Position numbers and translations under genes: made by a program. A stretch of DNA of 64,000 nt from the NCBI GenBank assembly GCA_938010045.1, contig CALLFZ010000001.1:1-64000 (forward strand), written 5' to 3'. Shown here piece after piece: positions 54,316-63,567 of the stretch; position 1 is the stretch's first letter, and each line of letters starts with the position of its first letter. The notes beneath the pieces are model-generated. The model ran no database searches, was not told the DNA's origin, and worked only from the letters and a program-made list of their open reading frames with translations. The DNA is from an uncultured bacterium (GTDB taxonomy: Bacteria > Verrucomicrobiota > Kiritimatiellia > PWTM01).

Positions 54316-57300
54316 GCGTCGGGGTTCAACGGGCCGGCCGCGGCGGCGACCAGCGGTCGGTACAGCGCTTCGGTGAGACGGAGGAAGTCGGGCGTGACGA
54401 TGTCGTGGTCGGAGGGAAACAGAGCGCGGAGGAGGGGACGGCGATCGCGGAGGCCGGTGCCGCGGTCATTGGACCACGTCGCGCGGGCCATCTCCGCTGC
54501 TTTCTCGGGATCGGGGGCCCTGGCGTACGCCACGGCGCATTCGGGCCAGATCGGGAGAGGTCGGGTGATGCCCTCGGCGAGCGCCTCCATCCATCGGTCG
54601 AGGAGGGCGCGAGCGTCGTCGGTCGGCGGAAACTCGACGGTCTCGGAGGTGCCCACGAGACGTGTACGCGTATCGCATCCGGGGCACGCCGAGTGGAGCA
54701 CGAGGTGGGCGAGCCACGCCTCGAGAAGATCGCCGGCGCGGATCGGGCCGGGCGTCCAGCGAATCAGGCCGTTCGGTCGCCGATCCGCGATGGCAGCGTC
54801 GAGGACGATGGCGCGGCCGGCCGCTTCGCAACGCAGCGCGACGACCGGCAGCGGAGGCTGCCGCAGCGGCGCGAGGTGGCCAACCAGCGCGGACAACTCG
54901 CTTCGGGTTTGGGCCACGAGTGCCCTGCCGGGGGCGCCGGGCGGCCGATGGCCAGCCGCGGCGAGCACTCGATCCAACGGCACGGGGCGATCGCCGAGCG
55001 CTTCGTCCGAGGTTTCGATCCAGGTGCGCAGCAACGCGCGGGGCGGTTCATCGAAGCCCGGCAGCGGCTCGGCATCGCTCAGGTCCTCGCCTGGCCGGCC
55101 GACGGTGACGTCGAGGCGCCGGCGGAGCAGTTCGCTGACCGGGTCGCGGAAGAAACGGGCGAGATCCTCGAGTGAGACGTGAAGGGGCTCCGAAGGCGGT
55201 GGCAACCGGAGCGACAGGATGGCCGGCGGTGGGGCGGGTGCCCGGCGCCCGAGCGCGGCGGCGGCGCGGCGTGCCCGGGCGGAGTAGCTGAACAGAGGGC
55301 CGCCGTCGTCGCAAAAGTAACGCGGGCTGAACGGCTGTAGAGGATGCTCGATCGTGATCCGTTCGCGGGCGGCGCGACCGCCGGTGTCGAAGGTGCGGTC
55401 GAGCACATCGAGGAGCTCGCCGACGCAGATCGAGGGAGGGCGGGGTTCGTTGGTGCGTGCGTCGCGCCCGACGTAACTGATGTGAAGGTGGTCGCGGGCG
55501 GCCAACAGGGTTTCGAGAAACAACTGGCGGTCATCGAGCCGCCGCCAGCGGTCACCACGGCGGGGCGCGGCGCGGATCAGGTCGAAGGGCGGCGGCGTGT
55601 CGCGGCGCGGGAAAGCCGCGTCGTTCATGCCGAGCAGCGCGATGACGCGGAAGGGGACACTGCGCATCGGCCGCAGGTTGCAAAACGTGATGCCGCTGCG
55701 CAGGAAAGGGGCGGCCAGGACGGAGGGGTCGAGTCGCTCTTCAATCATATCGCGCGCGACAGGCAGGGGGAGTGGCCCGGCGAGGCCGGCGGCGGCGCAT
55801 TCGGCGTTCCAGACGGCGATGGCGCGACGCAGTTCGGCGTATTCGGCGGATTCCTCCGGCGCAGGGCACAGCAAACGGTCCATCGCGCGAACCATGCGCT
55901 CGGCCCATTCGCCGGATGGGTGAGGGCCGGCAAGCTCGCGGCGGATGTCGCGTACGACGGCCCAGAAGGCCCACAGCGCGTCCAGCGCGGCGAGGTCCGC
56001 AACCTCGACGGGCAGGCGATCGCCGACGAGTTCGAGGGGGGGCAGGCGGACCATCGCTCCGAGCGTGAGGCGTTCGAGACCGCTGCGCCAGGAATTCGGA
56101 CGGTCCGGCTCGTCACCGCCGCGGCGGATCGCGGCCCGGCCGATCCAGTCTCGGATGCGAGCGAGCTGATCCTCGCTGAGGTCAAAGCGCGCGCGTACGG
56201 GGGGCAAGGCCAGCAGGTCGAATAGATCCAGCGCGGTGGCCTCGCCATCCGGCAAGCGCAAAAGGCGGCGGACCGCTTCGGCAAGATGACCGATCAGCAG
56301 GGGACTGCGGTCGGCGATCGAGTACGGCAGCGGAGGATCGTCGGCCCCGAACACGGCGCTGATATGAGAGACATAGGGCTCGATGTCCGGCGCCATGACG
56401 AGCACGTCGCGCGGCGCGAGGTCCGGTTGGCGGTCGAACAGGTCGAGCAGCCGGTCACGCAGCACCTCCACCTCGCGGCGCGGGGAGTGGCAAATGTGGA
56501 GCGCGATCGTCGGAGCCGACGTGTCGTCCGGCCACAGTGGACGCGGTTCGTCAGATCGAGGTTCTCGGAGGCCGTCCACGATGCGGCGTCGCAGTGCGCC
56601 GAGCACGCCGGGTGGATCGCGAGAGAGCTCGGACCAGAGTTCGGTGACCTGCCAGTCGGCTGCCTCATAGAGCCGCGCCAGGAAATCTCGACCCAGGCGG
56701 CCGTTCAGAGCTAAGAGCGAGGGGAGCGCGTCCGATGCAGCGTCCTCCTTGTCCGGATCCTCATCGTCGCCAGTCGAAGTGCGCGGGCGAGCTTCGAACC
56801 ACATTTCGCGGCAAGGGTTGACGACCCAGACGGTCGCATCCGCGAGGCGGCCGAACGCGGCGATCACGTCTACATGAATGGGAGGGAGCGCGGTGACTCC
56901 AAACACATGGAGGGGCAGGGGGAGACCAGTGAGCGGTGCGCGGCGACGCGTGAGCTCCTCGCCAAGCCGTTGGAGGCGACGCGCGGGATGGTTCGGCCCA
57001 AGGCGGGCGACCAGGGTGCGCCAGAGCCGAGCCTGCCACGCGGCGCCATGCGTGATGAGGCGGGGATCGGAGGGCGCGCGGTGGTCGTCCCACATCAACA
57101 AGAGATCGGGCCGGTACACGGCGTACTGGTCGAAACACTCGGCAGCCTGCCGCGCGAACGAGAGGGTTCGCCGGCCATCCGGATCGTCGTCAATCCATGT
57201 CCGAATGTCGGGGTCGTCCAAGCTGCGGAGGGCATCGTAGAGCGCACACTCGACCGCGCCGCGCGACCAGGGGTCAGGGTTGGGCCGGGGGAGGCCGACG

Positions 57301-57524
57301 GCGGCGGCGAGCGAGTCCACCCAGGTCTCGGGAAACGGAAACGAGCCTCCGGCCCAGATGCCGAATCGCACGGCCAGGCGCATCGAGAGCCATCGTTCTA
57401 TTCCGTGGCTGGGCACCACGATCGTGGGGACGTCGAAAAGGCTGCCGCGCGCCGATTCGGCCAGCCGCACGGCGAGTGCGTCGGCGAGCGTTTCCAGTCG
57501 GTCGCTGACCACGACCTTCAACAT
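54312..57524 (-). CDS. recC: RecBCD enzyme subunit RecC
   Basis: RecC holds the complex together and, in studied bacteria, recognises Chi. The 1070-residue protein starts MLKVVVSDRLETLADALAVRL and contains the RecC-family segments VPSHGIERWLSMRLA, HVFGVTALPPIHVDVIAAFG, DVLVMAPDIEPYVSHI, PYSIADRS, VTFCNLRPMRSVPF-like (ITFCNLRPMRSVPFRVIALLGMND core) and QLFLETLLAARDHLHISYVG. As expected for RecC there is no Walker A motif. The ATG at 57524 is chosen at the family start; a TATAGT (57537 down to 57532) lies just upstream and may be part of the promoter, leaving a very short leader. It leads the recCBD operon. Confidence 0.95.
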   Translation of the reverse strand: MLKVVVSDRLETLADALAVRLAESARGSLFDVPTIVVPSHGIERWLSMRLAVRFGIWAGGSFPFPETWVDSLAAAVGLPRPNPDPWSRGAVECALYDALRSLDDPDIRTWIDDDPDGRRTLSFARQAAECFDQYAVYRPDLLLMWDDHRAPSDPRLITHGAAWQARLWRTLVARLGPNHPARRLQRLGEELTRRRAPLTGLPLPLHVFGVTALPPIHVDVIAAFGRLADATVWVVNPCREMWFEARPRTSTGDDEDPDKEDAASDALPSLLALNGRLGRDFLARLYEAADWQVTELWSELSRDPPGVLGALRRRIVDGLREPRSDEPRPLWPDDTSAPTIALHICHSPRREVEVLRDRLLDLFDRQPDLAPRDVLVMAPDIEPYVSHISAVFGADDPPLPYSIADRSPLLIGHLAEAVRRLLRLPDGEATALDLFDLLALPPVRARFDLSEDQLARIRDWIGRAAIRRGGDEPDRPNSWRSGLERLTLGAMVRLPPLELVGDRLPVEVADLAALDALWAFWAVVRDIRRELAGPHPSGEWAERMVRAMDRLLCPAPEESAEYAELRRAIAVWNAECAAAGLAGPLPLPVARDMIEERLDPSVLAAPFLRSGITFCNLRPMRSVPFRVIALLGMNDAAFPRRDTPPPFDLIRAAPRRGDRWRRLDDRQLFLETLLAARDHLHISYVGRDARTNEPRPPSICVGELLDVLDRTFDTGGRAARERITIEHPLQPFSPRYFCDDGGPLFSYSARARRAAAALGRRAPAPPPAILSLRLPPPSEPLHVSLEDLARFFRDPVSELLRRRLDVTVGRPGEDLSDAEPLPGFDEPPRALLRTWIETSDEALGDRPVPLDRVLAAAGHRPPGAPGRALVAQTRSELSALVGHLAPLRQPPLPVVALRCEAAGRAIVLDAAIADRRPNGLIRWTPGPIRAGDLLEAWLAHLVLHSACPGCDTRTRLVGTSETVEFPPTDDARALLDRWMEALAEGITRPLPIWPECAVAYARAPDPEKAAEMARATWSNDRGTGLRDRRPLLRALFPSDHDIVTPDFLRLTEALYRPLVAAAAGPLNPDA

Positions 57525-57618
57525 CGCGCCCACTATAGCGGAAAACGCCCAGCAGGGGGTACGGTAGACGAACGAACGAGGGACGGCGTCCGGCGGCGTA
57601 CCGCCTGTTTCAACGTCC

Positions 57619-58305
57619 TCACCGTGAATCGAACGGGGACCGAGGAACAAGACGGGGGGAAGCGGTTGCGAGGTGCGCTGGATGCAGCCAGCCATCCACC
57701 GGGCGGACGCCGCGCCGGTGGGCGGGGCACGGGCCGAGCCGGGCGAGCGCTTCGAGATGGGCTCGGGTGGCGTAGCCTTTGTGCTTTGCGAAGCCGTAGC
57801 CAGGATGCCGGCGGTCGAGCCCCAGCATGTAGCGGTCGCGGACGACCTTCGCGACGACGCTGGCCGCCGCAATGGAGAGGCAACACCGATCACCTCCCAC
57901 GATGGCCTGCGACGGTGCGGGTAGGCCGGGCACCGGACAACCATCCACGAGGAGAAAATCCGGCGCGGGGTAAACCCGAGAGACCGCCCGTCGCATGGCG
58001 AGGTATGTGGCTCGCAGAATGTTGAGCCGCGCAATCTCGGCCACGGTCGCCCAGCCGATGCCGATTGCGACGTCCGGCGCGGCGCGCAGGCAGGCGAGCC
58101 ACCGCTCGCGCGCCTTGGCGCTCAGAAGCTTCGAATCGGTCAAGCCGCGCCACCGGGGATCGCGTGTGGGCGGGGCCTCCGCGGAACCCGGCAGCACCAC
58201 ACAGGCCGCGACCACGGGGCCCGCCAGCGGACCACGTCCGGCCTCATCCACGCCGGCGGGGCGTCGGCGGCCGGCCACATAGGCGGCTGATTCTACGTCG
58301 AGCAA
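57619..58305 (-). CDS. rnhB: Ribonuclease HII
   Basis: RnhB removes ribonucleotides from DNA. The protein of about 228 residues has the catalytic motifs GVDEAGRGPLAGPVVAA (Asp, Glu), LTDSKLLS, FLLVDG (Asp) and CCLSIAAASVVAKVVRDR (the usual late acidic position). KHKGYAT follows. The start is uncertain: TTG 58305 and GTG 58278 are both in frame just before GVDEAG, and neither has a strong ribosome binding site. It lies directly after rplS on the same strand, the common arrangement. Confidence 0.93.
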   Translation of the reverse strand: MLDVESAAYVAGRRRPAGVDEAGRGPLAGPVVAACVVLPGSAEAPPTRDPRWRGLTDSKLLSAKARERWLACLRAAPDVAIGIGWATVAEIARLNILRATYLAMRRAVSRVYPAPDFLLVDGCPVPGLPAPSQAIVGGDRCCLSIAAASVVAKVVRDRYMLGLDRRHPGYGFAKHKGYATRAHLEALARLGPCPAHRRGVRPVDGWLHPAHLATASPRLVPRSPFDSR

Positions 58306-58312
58306 CCGGGGT

Positions 58313-58666
58313 CTACGCCTGACGCAGTTCGACGCTCGCGGCCTTGCCCTTGCGCCGCCGCAGGTAGTAGAGCTTCGCGCGGCGCACCCGGCCGTGGCCT
58401 TCGACCTCGAGTTTCGCAATGGAGGGCGAATGGAGCGGGAACACGCGCTCCACCCCGTAGCCGAACGAAATGCGACGGACGGTGAAGGTCTCGGTCGAAC
58501 CGCCGCCGTCCCGCGCGATTACCGTTCCCCGGAACACCTGGATGCGTTCCTTGTCGCCTTCCTTGATGCGCACGTGGACGGCGACCGTGTCGCCGATCCG
58601 GAAGTCTGGAAGGTCGTCCTTGCGGCGCTGTTCGACGTCAATTTTTTCGAGAAGCCGGTGTTTCAT
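58313..58666 (-). CDS. rplS: 50S ribosomal protein L19
   Basis: The 117-residue protein shows the L19 core [35 protein letters not shown] and [17 protein letters not shown], and the basic tail [13 protein letters not shown]. Its ATG overlaps the trmD stop (ATGA, 58663-58666), so translation is coupled. It sits in the usual rpsP-trmD-rplS operon order. Confidence 0.97.
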   Translation of the reverse strand: MKHRLLEKIDVEQRRKDDLPDFRIGDTVAVHVRIKEGDKERIQVFRGTVIARDGGGSTETFTVRRISFGYGVERVFPLHSPSIAKLEVEGHGRVRRAKLYYLRRRKGKAASVELRQA

Positions 58667-59385
58667 GATTCGGTCCTTTCAGGTTGGCCGGCGGCGGTGG
58701 GCGAGGCGCCGAGCAGGTCCGGTCGCCGCTCTGCGGTGCGGGCCAGCGCCTGCATTCGCCGCCATCGGCGGATGTCCTCGTGGTTACCGGACAGCAACAC
58801 CTCTGGCACCCGCAGGCCCCGGTACTCGGGGGGGCGGGTGTACTGGGGGTATTCGAGCAACGACTCGCTAAACGACTCTTCGGCGGTGCCCTCGGCGTTG
58901 CCGAGCACGCCGGGCCGCAACCGGACAACGGCGTCCGCGACCACCGCGGCCGCGAGCGCTCCGTTGGTGAGGACGTAGTCGCCAATCGAAATCTCGTCGT
59001 TGGCCAGTCCGATGCGCACCCGTTCGTCCACGCCCTCGTAGTGGCCGCAGAGCAGAATCAGGTGGCGTTCGGCGGCCAGCTCCCGTGCGATGGACTGGGT
59101 GAACCGGCGTCCCTGTGGGCTCATCAAGATCACCCGCGCGCCCGGCGTGCGCAGCGAGTCCACGGCCTCAAAGAACGGTTCGGGTTTCATGACCATGCCC
59201 GGCCCGCCGCCGTAGGGGCGGTCATCGGTGGTCCGGTGACGATCGTGGGTGAAGTCGCGAAGGTCCACGAGGCGAAACGCGACGCGGCCGGAGCGCGCGG
59301 CTCGCCGCAGCATGCTTTCCCCCAGGAAGCCTTCGAGCATGCGCGGAAAGATCGTCACGATATCCACCTGGAGGATGTCCTCCAT
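58663..59385 (-). CDS. trmD: tRNA (guanine-37-N1)-methyltransferase
   Basis: TrmD methylates G37 of tRNAs with G at position 36, preventing frameshifts. The 240-residue protein starts with the family motif [15 protein letters not shown]. It shows [21 protein letters not shown], then the SAM-binding trefoil-knot segments [13 protein letters not shown] and [14 protein letters not shown], and [13 protein letters not shown]. The gene follows khpA by 9 bases and overlaps rplS. rimM, which usually precedes trmD, is not between khpA and trmD here. Confidence 0.97.
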   Translation of the reverse strand: MEDILQVDIVTIFPRMLEGFLGESMLRRAARSGRVAFRLVDLRDFTHDRHRTTDDRPYGGGPGMVMKPEPFFEAVDSLRTPGARVILMSPQGRRFTQSIARELAAERHLILLCGHYEGVDERVRIGLANDEISIGDYVLTNGALAAAVVADAVVRLRPGVLGNAEGTAEESFSESLLEYPQYTRPPEYRGLRVPEVLLSGNHEDIRRWRRMQALARTAERRPDLLGASPTAAGQPERTES

Positions 59386-59394
59386 GACCGCACA

Positions 59395-59625
59395 TCATTC
59401 GATCACTTCGAGCACCGCGCGGCGCCCGTTGCGCGCGGCCGCGGTGGCGAGCAGCAGCCGAATGGCACCGATCGTCTTGCCGTTCTTGCCGATCACTTTG
59501 CCGATGTCGTCGGCGTGGCATCGGACTTCGTACATCGCTGTGCGCTCACCTTGGACCTCGGTGATCCGGACGTCATCGGGGTGGTCCACCAGATGGCGGA
59601 GAATATAGTCGAGCATTGCTTTCAT
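59395..59625 (-). CDS. khpA: KH-domain RNA-binding protein KhpA
   Basis: The 76-residue protein is a single KH domain with the GxxG loop in DIGKVIGKNGKTIGAIRLLL. KhpA pairs with KhpB/Jag in many bacteria and binds RNA. It lies between rpsP and trmD, its standard position. Confidence 0.93.
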   Translation of the reverse strand: MKAMLDYILRHLVDHPDDVRITEVQGERTAMYEVRCHADDIGKVIGKNGKTIGAIRLLLATAAARNGRRAVLEVIE

Positions 59626-59645
59626 GATGGGCGACCTGCGGACAG

Positions 59646-59906
59646 TCAGGCGTTCCCGGAGCTCCGGCGGCGGTGGGTGCGCACGAGCGCGCGGACGGTT
59701 TCGGACATCTGTCCGCCGACGCCAAGCCAGTACTCGAGCCGGTCGGTCTTGATCGAAAAGTTCTCCGGATAGGACTTTTTGGGATCGTACCAGCCGAGCA
59801 CTTCAAGGATCTTGCCCGATGTCGCACGCCGCGAGTCCGCCGCCACCAGGCGGAAGAACGGCTTCTTGTTGCTGCCGGCGCGATGCAGACGAATGGAGAC
59901 GGCCAT
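59646..59906 (-). CDS. rpsP: 30S ribosomal protein S16
   Basis: The 86-residue protein has the S16 signature MAVSIRLHRAGSNKKPFFRL and the core LEVLGWYDPKKSYPENFSI. The ATG at 59906 matches the family start. It heads the operon rpsP-khpA-trmD-rplS-rnhB. Confidence 0.97.
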   Translation of the reverse strand: MAVSIRLHRAGSNKKPFFRLVAADSRRATSGKILEVLGWYDPKKSYPENFSIKTDRLEYWLGVGGQMSETVRALVRTHRRRSSGNA

Positions 59907-60092
59907 GCAAGTACCCGTAATGTTCCGCCCCGGCCGTTCTCCAACCGCGGAACACCGCCGGGGCATCGGCGTCCGCGGACCGAAATCAAAACTATAACGG
60001 GTGGAGGGCATCGTTCGCAACCCTGCGACGAAGCAGAACGAACGCAGGGGCTCCCGACGATGGCTCGACGGGACTCGGGGCCGCCGGGCGAC

Positions 60093-60168
<76 letters not shown>

Positions 60169-60225
60169 ACGGTCGCTCACCGGCACCCACCGGCCAGTGC
60201 CATGATACCGGCGGCGCGCATCGAG

Positions 60226-60921
60226 TCAATGCGAGCCGCCGGATCGGGAGCGCGGAGTGGCCATGGAGGGCAGCAGTTGCGGCATGAGTTCGACGGAGAG
60301 CGCGTCGAGGCGGGGCACAATCAGGTCGGCATCCTTGAGCGTTTCGGCTGGATGCGTCGTCGTCACCGCCACGACTCGCATACCCGCTGCGCGCGCGGCC
60401 GCGAGGCCGGCGGGCGAATCTTCGAACACAACGCATTGCGTTGGCGCCAACCCGAGGCGAGCCGCGGCGAGCAGAAACACATCGGGTGCGGGTTTGCCCC
60501 GTTCAACGTCCTCCGCGGCGACAATTCCGCGGAAGCCGTCCATATCGGTGAGTCGCAGAATCGTCTCGATGTTTTCCCGATGGGTGGAGGAGGCGATGAT
60601 GCGGGGAATGCGGGCTCGGTCGAGGCGCTCGAGCCACTCGCGTACGCCGGGCAGCGGTGCGATGCCCGCCCTCCGGACGCTTTCGCGAAACAGCTCCTCC
60701 TTACGCAGCGACAGCCGCCGAATCTCGGCTGGATCGCGGGTCCAACGCAGCAGCTCGGGAATGATCTGCTCGTTTTTCATGCCGAAGCCGCGGTGAAAGT
60801 GATCCGGTGGCAGCCGGTAGCCGGTCTCGGCGGCAAGACGTTCCCAACTGCGCTCATGGTGCGCGGAGGAATCCACGAGCACGCCGTCCCAGTCGAAAAT
60901 GGCGCCCCAGGCCACGGTCAT
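60226..60921 (-). CDS. HAD-family phosphatase (beta-phosphoglucomutase-like)
   Basis: The 231-residue protein has the HAD nucleophile motif IFDWDGVLVDSS (first Asp nucleophile), the cap domain, motif II Ser/Thr in RIIASSTHREN, the Lys of motif III in RGKPAPDVFLLAA, and motif IV VFEDSPAGLAAARAAG. This is the beta-phosphoglucomutase/phosphoglycolate-phosphatase-like subfamily; the substrate is not evident. The ATG overlaps the stop of the dihydrolipoyl dehydrogenase gene (ATGA, 60918-60921). Confidence 0.88.
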   Translation of the reverse strand: MTVAWGAIFDWDGVLVDSSAHHERSWERLAAETGYRLPPDHFHRGFGMKNEQIIPELLRWTRDPAEIRRLSLRKEELFRESVRRAGIAPLPGVREWLERLDRARIPRIIASSTHRENIETILRLTDMDGFRGIVAAEDVERGKPAPDVFLLAAARLGLAPTQCVVFEDSPAGLAAARAAGMRVVAVTTTHPAETLKDADLIVPRLDALSVELMPQLLPSMATPRSRSGGSH

Positions 60922-62333
60922 GCGCGTGGCAGAACATGAATCGCGCGGCCGCTGGCCAGCTCGGCCGCTTCCATCACGGTCTCTGAGAGGGTCGGGTGAG
61001 GGTGGATCGTCAGCGCGAGATCCTCGGCGGTGGCGCCGATCTCGATCGCGAGTGCGCCCTCCGCGATCATGTCGCCCGCGCCGACGCCCACGATGCCGAC
61101 ACCGAGCACGCGGCCGCTGTCCGGATCGAGCACGAGCTTCGTCAGTCCCTCGGTTCGTTCCAGCGTGAGCGCGCGGCCGGAGGCGGTCCAGGGGAATCGG
61201 ACTACGCGCACCGGCTGGCCTTCGCGGGCCGCCGCGGTTTCCGTGAGGCCGGCCCACGCGATTTCCGGATCGGTGTATACGACCGCCGGAATCGCGCGCG
61301 CGTCCCAGACGGTCGTTCGCCCTGCCATGGCCTCGACCGCGACGCGGGCCTCGGCGGTGGCCTTGTGCGCGAGCATGGGCTCGCCGGCGATATCGCCCGC
61401 GGCCCAGACGCGGGGATGGCTCGTCCGGCGGCGTTCGTCGACGCGAATGCAGCCTCGAGCGTCCGTCTCGATGCCGGCCTCCGCGAGCCCGAGGTTTTCG
61501 CGGTTCGGGCGCCGGCCCACCGAAATGAGGACGCGGTCGAAGGTCTCGTCGCGGGTTTCGGCCGCATGTTGAAGCGTAACCCGGATGGCCTCGCCCTGCT
61601 CGCGGGCTTCCACCACGCGGGTGTCGAGCCAGATCGCCTCGAAGCGGGCGGCCAGCCGCTTCGCGAGCGGCGCGACGAGATCACGATCCGCGCCGGGCAG
61701 CAGGCCGGGAGTGGCCTCGACCACGCACACGCGGCTGCCGAGCGCCGCGTAGACGGTGCCGAGCTCCAAACCGATGTAGCCGCCGCCGACCACGAGCATC
61801 CGCCGAGGCACATCGGGCAGATCCAGCGCACCGGTCGAGTCCATGACGCGCGGGCTCTGCGGCCAGCCCGGCAACGTCGCGGGCCGCGAGCCGGTGGCGA
61901 CCAGCGCGGCGTCCCAATCGAGGGTGCGGCGGCCCTCCGCGGTTTCGATGATGATGGTGTCCGGCCCGGCGAACCGCGCGCGGCCGCGGATCGTCTCGAC
62001 GCCGCGGGCTCGGCGCAACTGGCCAAGGCCGCCGGTCAGCCGCCGCACGACGGACTCCTTCCACTCCCGCAGGCGGTTCAGGTCCAGCCGCGGCGGCGCG
62101 GTTTCGACGCCGCAATCGCGCAGCTCCTCGGCCTCCGCGAGCCAGCGCGCAACATGCAGGAGCGCCTTCGACGGAATGCATCCGCGGTGGAGGCAGACGC
62201 CGCCGGGGTGTTCTTCGAGGTCCACGAGCGTGACGCGCAAGCCGAGGTCGGCCGCGTGAAAGGCGGCCGGGTAGCCGGCTGGGCCGGCGCCGATGACCAC
62301 GAGCCGCGCGGGCGTGAAGGGTGGCGCATTCAT
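60918..62333 (-). CDS. lpdA: Dihydrolipoyl dehydrogenase (E3)
   Basis: LpdA reoxidises dihydrolipoamide for 2-oxoacid dehydrogenase complexes or the glycine cleavage system. The roughly 471-residue flavoprotein has FAD-binding LVVIGAGPAGYPAAFHAADLG, the redox disulfide GGVCLHRGCIPSK (the family usually has GGTCLNxGCIPSK), NAD-binding VVGGGYIGLELGTVYA, and the C-terminal active-site base HPHPTLSETV. The ATG at 62333 is preferred over a GTG at 62345; TATACT on the reverse strand (62354 to 62349) could be a -10 box. No E1 or E2 gene is adjacent. Confidence 0.94.
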   Translation of the reverse strand: MNAPPFTPARLVVIGAGPAGYPAAFHAADLGLRVTLVDLEEHPGGVCLHRGCIPSKALLHVARWLAEAEELRDCGVETAPPRLDLNRLREWKESVVRRLTGGLGQLRRARGVETIRGRARFAGPDTIIIETAEGRRTLDWDAALVATGSRPATLPGWPQSPRVMDSTGALDLPDVPRRMLVVGGGYIGLELGTVYAALGSRVCVVEATPGLLPGADRDLVAPLAKRLAARFEAIWLDTRVVEAREQGEAIRVTLQHAAETRDETFDRVLISVGRRPNRENLGLAEAGIETDARGCIRVDERRRTSHPRVWAAGDIAGEPMLAHKATAEARVAVEAMAGRTTVWDARAIPAVVYTDPEIAWAGLTETAAAREGQPVRVVRFPWTASGRALTLERTEGLTKLVLDPDSGRVLGVGIVGVGAGDMIAEGALAIEIGATAEDLALTIHPHPTLSETVMEAAELASGRAIHVLPRA

Positions 62334-62508
62334 GAGACAGATCACGTTAGTATACGTTGGAACCGCCCGTGTGCCAGAGGGGGCGCGGGGGGCGGTATCG
62401 GCCGGGCCGTGCCGCGCGGTCGGATTGTCCGCGGCGGCGGGGGTTTGTTATCGTGCCCGCGAACGCGGGCCCGCCAACGGCGGAGCCGCGCGCTCGGATC
62501 TGGCAGGT

Positions 62509-63543
62509 ATGGCAGCCAACACATCAGCGTACGCGGCGGCGGGAGTGGACATTGACCGGAAGATGGCGGCGCTCCGCCGCGCGAAGCGAGCGATCGAGGC
62601 GACGTTCACGCGGGGCGTGGTGGGCCGGCTCGGCTCGTTTGGCGGCATGTTCCGCTCGCCCGGGTGCGACACGTTGCTGGTGGCGAGCACCGACGGGGTC
62701 GGCACCAAGCTCAAGGTCGCCGTGATGACCGGCCGGCACGACACGGTTGGCGCGGACATCGTGAACCACTGCGTGAACGACATCCTCGTGCAAGGGGCCG
62801 AACCGCTGTTCTGTCTTGACTACATCGGCGCCTCGCGGTTGGACCCGGCGGTGCTCGCGCAGGTGATCGAGGGGTTGTGCGGGGCGTGCCGCGAGAACGG
62901 TTGCGCGCTGATCGGCGGCGAGACGGCGGAGATGCCGGGGCTCTATCCCGAGGGCGAATACGATTTGGTCGGCACGATCGTGGGGGCCGTTGCGCGCCGC
63001 GACGTGATCACGGGCCGCGAGATTCGCGCGGGCGATGTGCTGATCGGGCTGCCGTCGAGCGGCCTGCACACGAACGGCTACACGCTGGCGCGCCGAATCA
63101 TCTTCGAACAGGCAAGGCTCTCCCCGCAGGACGTGCTGCCGGGCGACGGGCGCACGGTCGCGGACGCGCTGCTGGCCGTGCACCGCAGCTACCTGGGGCC
63201 GATTCGAGCGCTGCGGCGTGCCGTGCGGGTGCGGGGCCTCGCGCACATCACGGGCGGCGGATTTCCCGACAACCTGCCGAGAATCTTGCCGGCCGGCCTC
63301 GCGGCGGTGCTGGATCGGGGCGCATGGAGGCCGCCGCCGCTCTTCGCGTTCCTGCAACAGGCGGGCGGTGTGGACCGGGACGAGATGTACCGCGTGTTCA
63401 ACATGGGCATCGGCATGGTGGCGGTGGTGCGCGCGGCCGAGGCCGACGACGCGTTGCGCGCGCTGCGACGGGCGGGCGAGCGCGCCGTGCCGATCGGCGA
63501 GGTGCGCGCGCGCCGCCGCCGCGCGGTTGAACTCGTGGGCTGA
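62509..63543 (+). CDS. purM: Phosphoribosylformylglycinamidine cyclo-ligase (AIR synthetase)
   Basis: PurM closes the imidazole ring in purine synthesis. The 344-residue protein shows STDGVGTKLKVAVMTG, NHCVNDILVQGAEPLFCLDY, ALIGGETAEMPGLYPEGEYDLVG (core GGETAEMPG), SSGLHTNGYTLAR and HITGGGFPDNLPR. The ATG at 62509 fits the family N-terminus. The C-terminus is Arg-rich. purH follows 24 bases later. Confidence 0.96.
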   Translation: MAANTSAYAAAGVDIDRKMAALRRAKRAIEATFTRGVVGRLGSFGGMFRSPGCDTLLVASTDGVGTKLKVAVMTGRHDTVGADIVNHCVNDILVQGAEPLFCLDYIGASRLDPAVLAQVIEGLCGACRENGCALIGGETAEMPGLYPEGEYDLVGTIVGAVARRDVITGREIRAGDVLIGLPSSGLHTNGYTLARRIIFEQARLSPQDVLPGDGRTVADALLAVHRSYLGPIRALRRAVRVRGLAHITGGGFPDNLPRILPAGLAAVLDRGAWRPPPLFAFLQQAGGVDRDEMYRVFNMGIGMVAVVRAAEADDALRALRRAGERAVPIGEVRARRRRAVELVG

Positions 63544-63567
63544 GGCGGCGGTGGACTGGGGGCGCAC

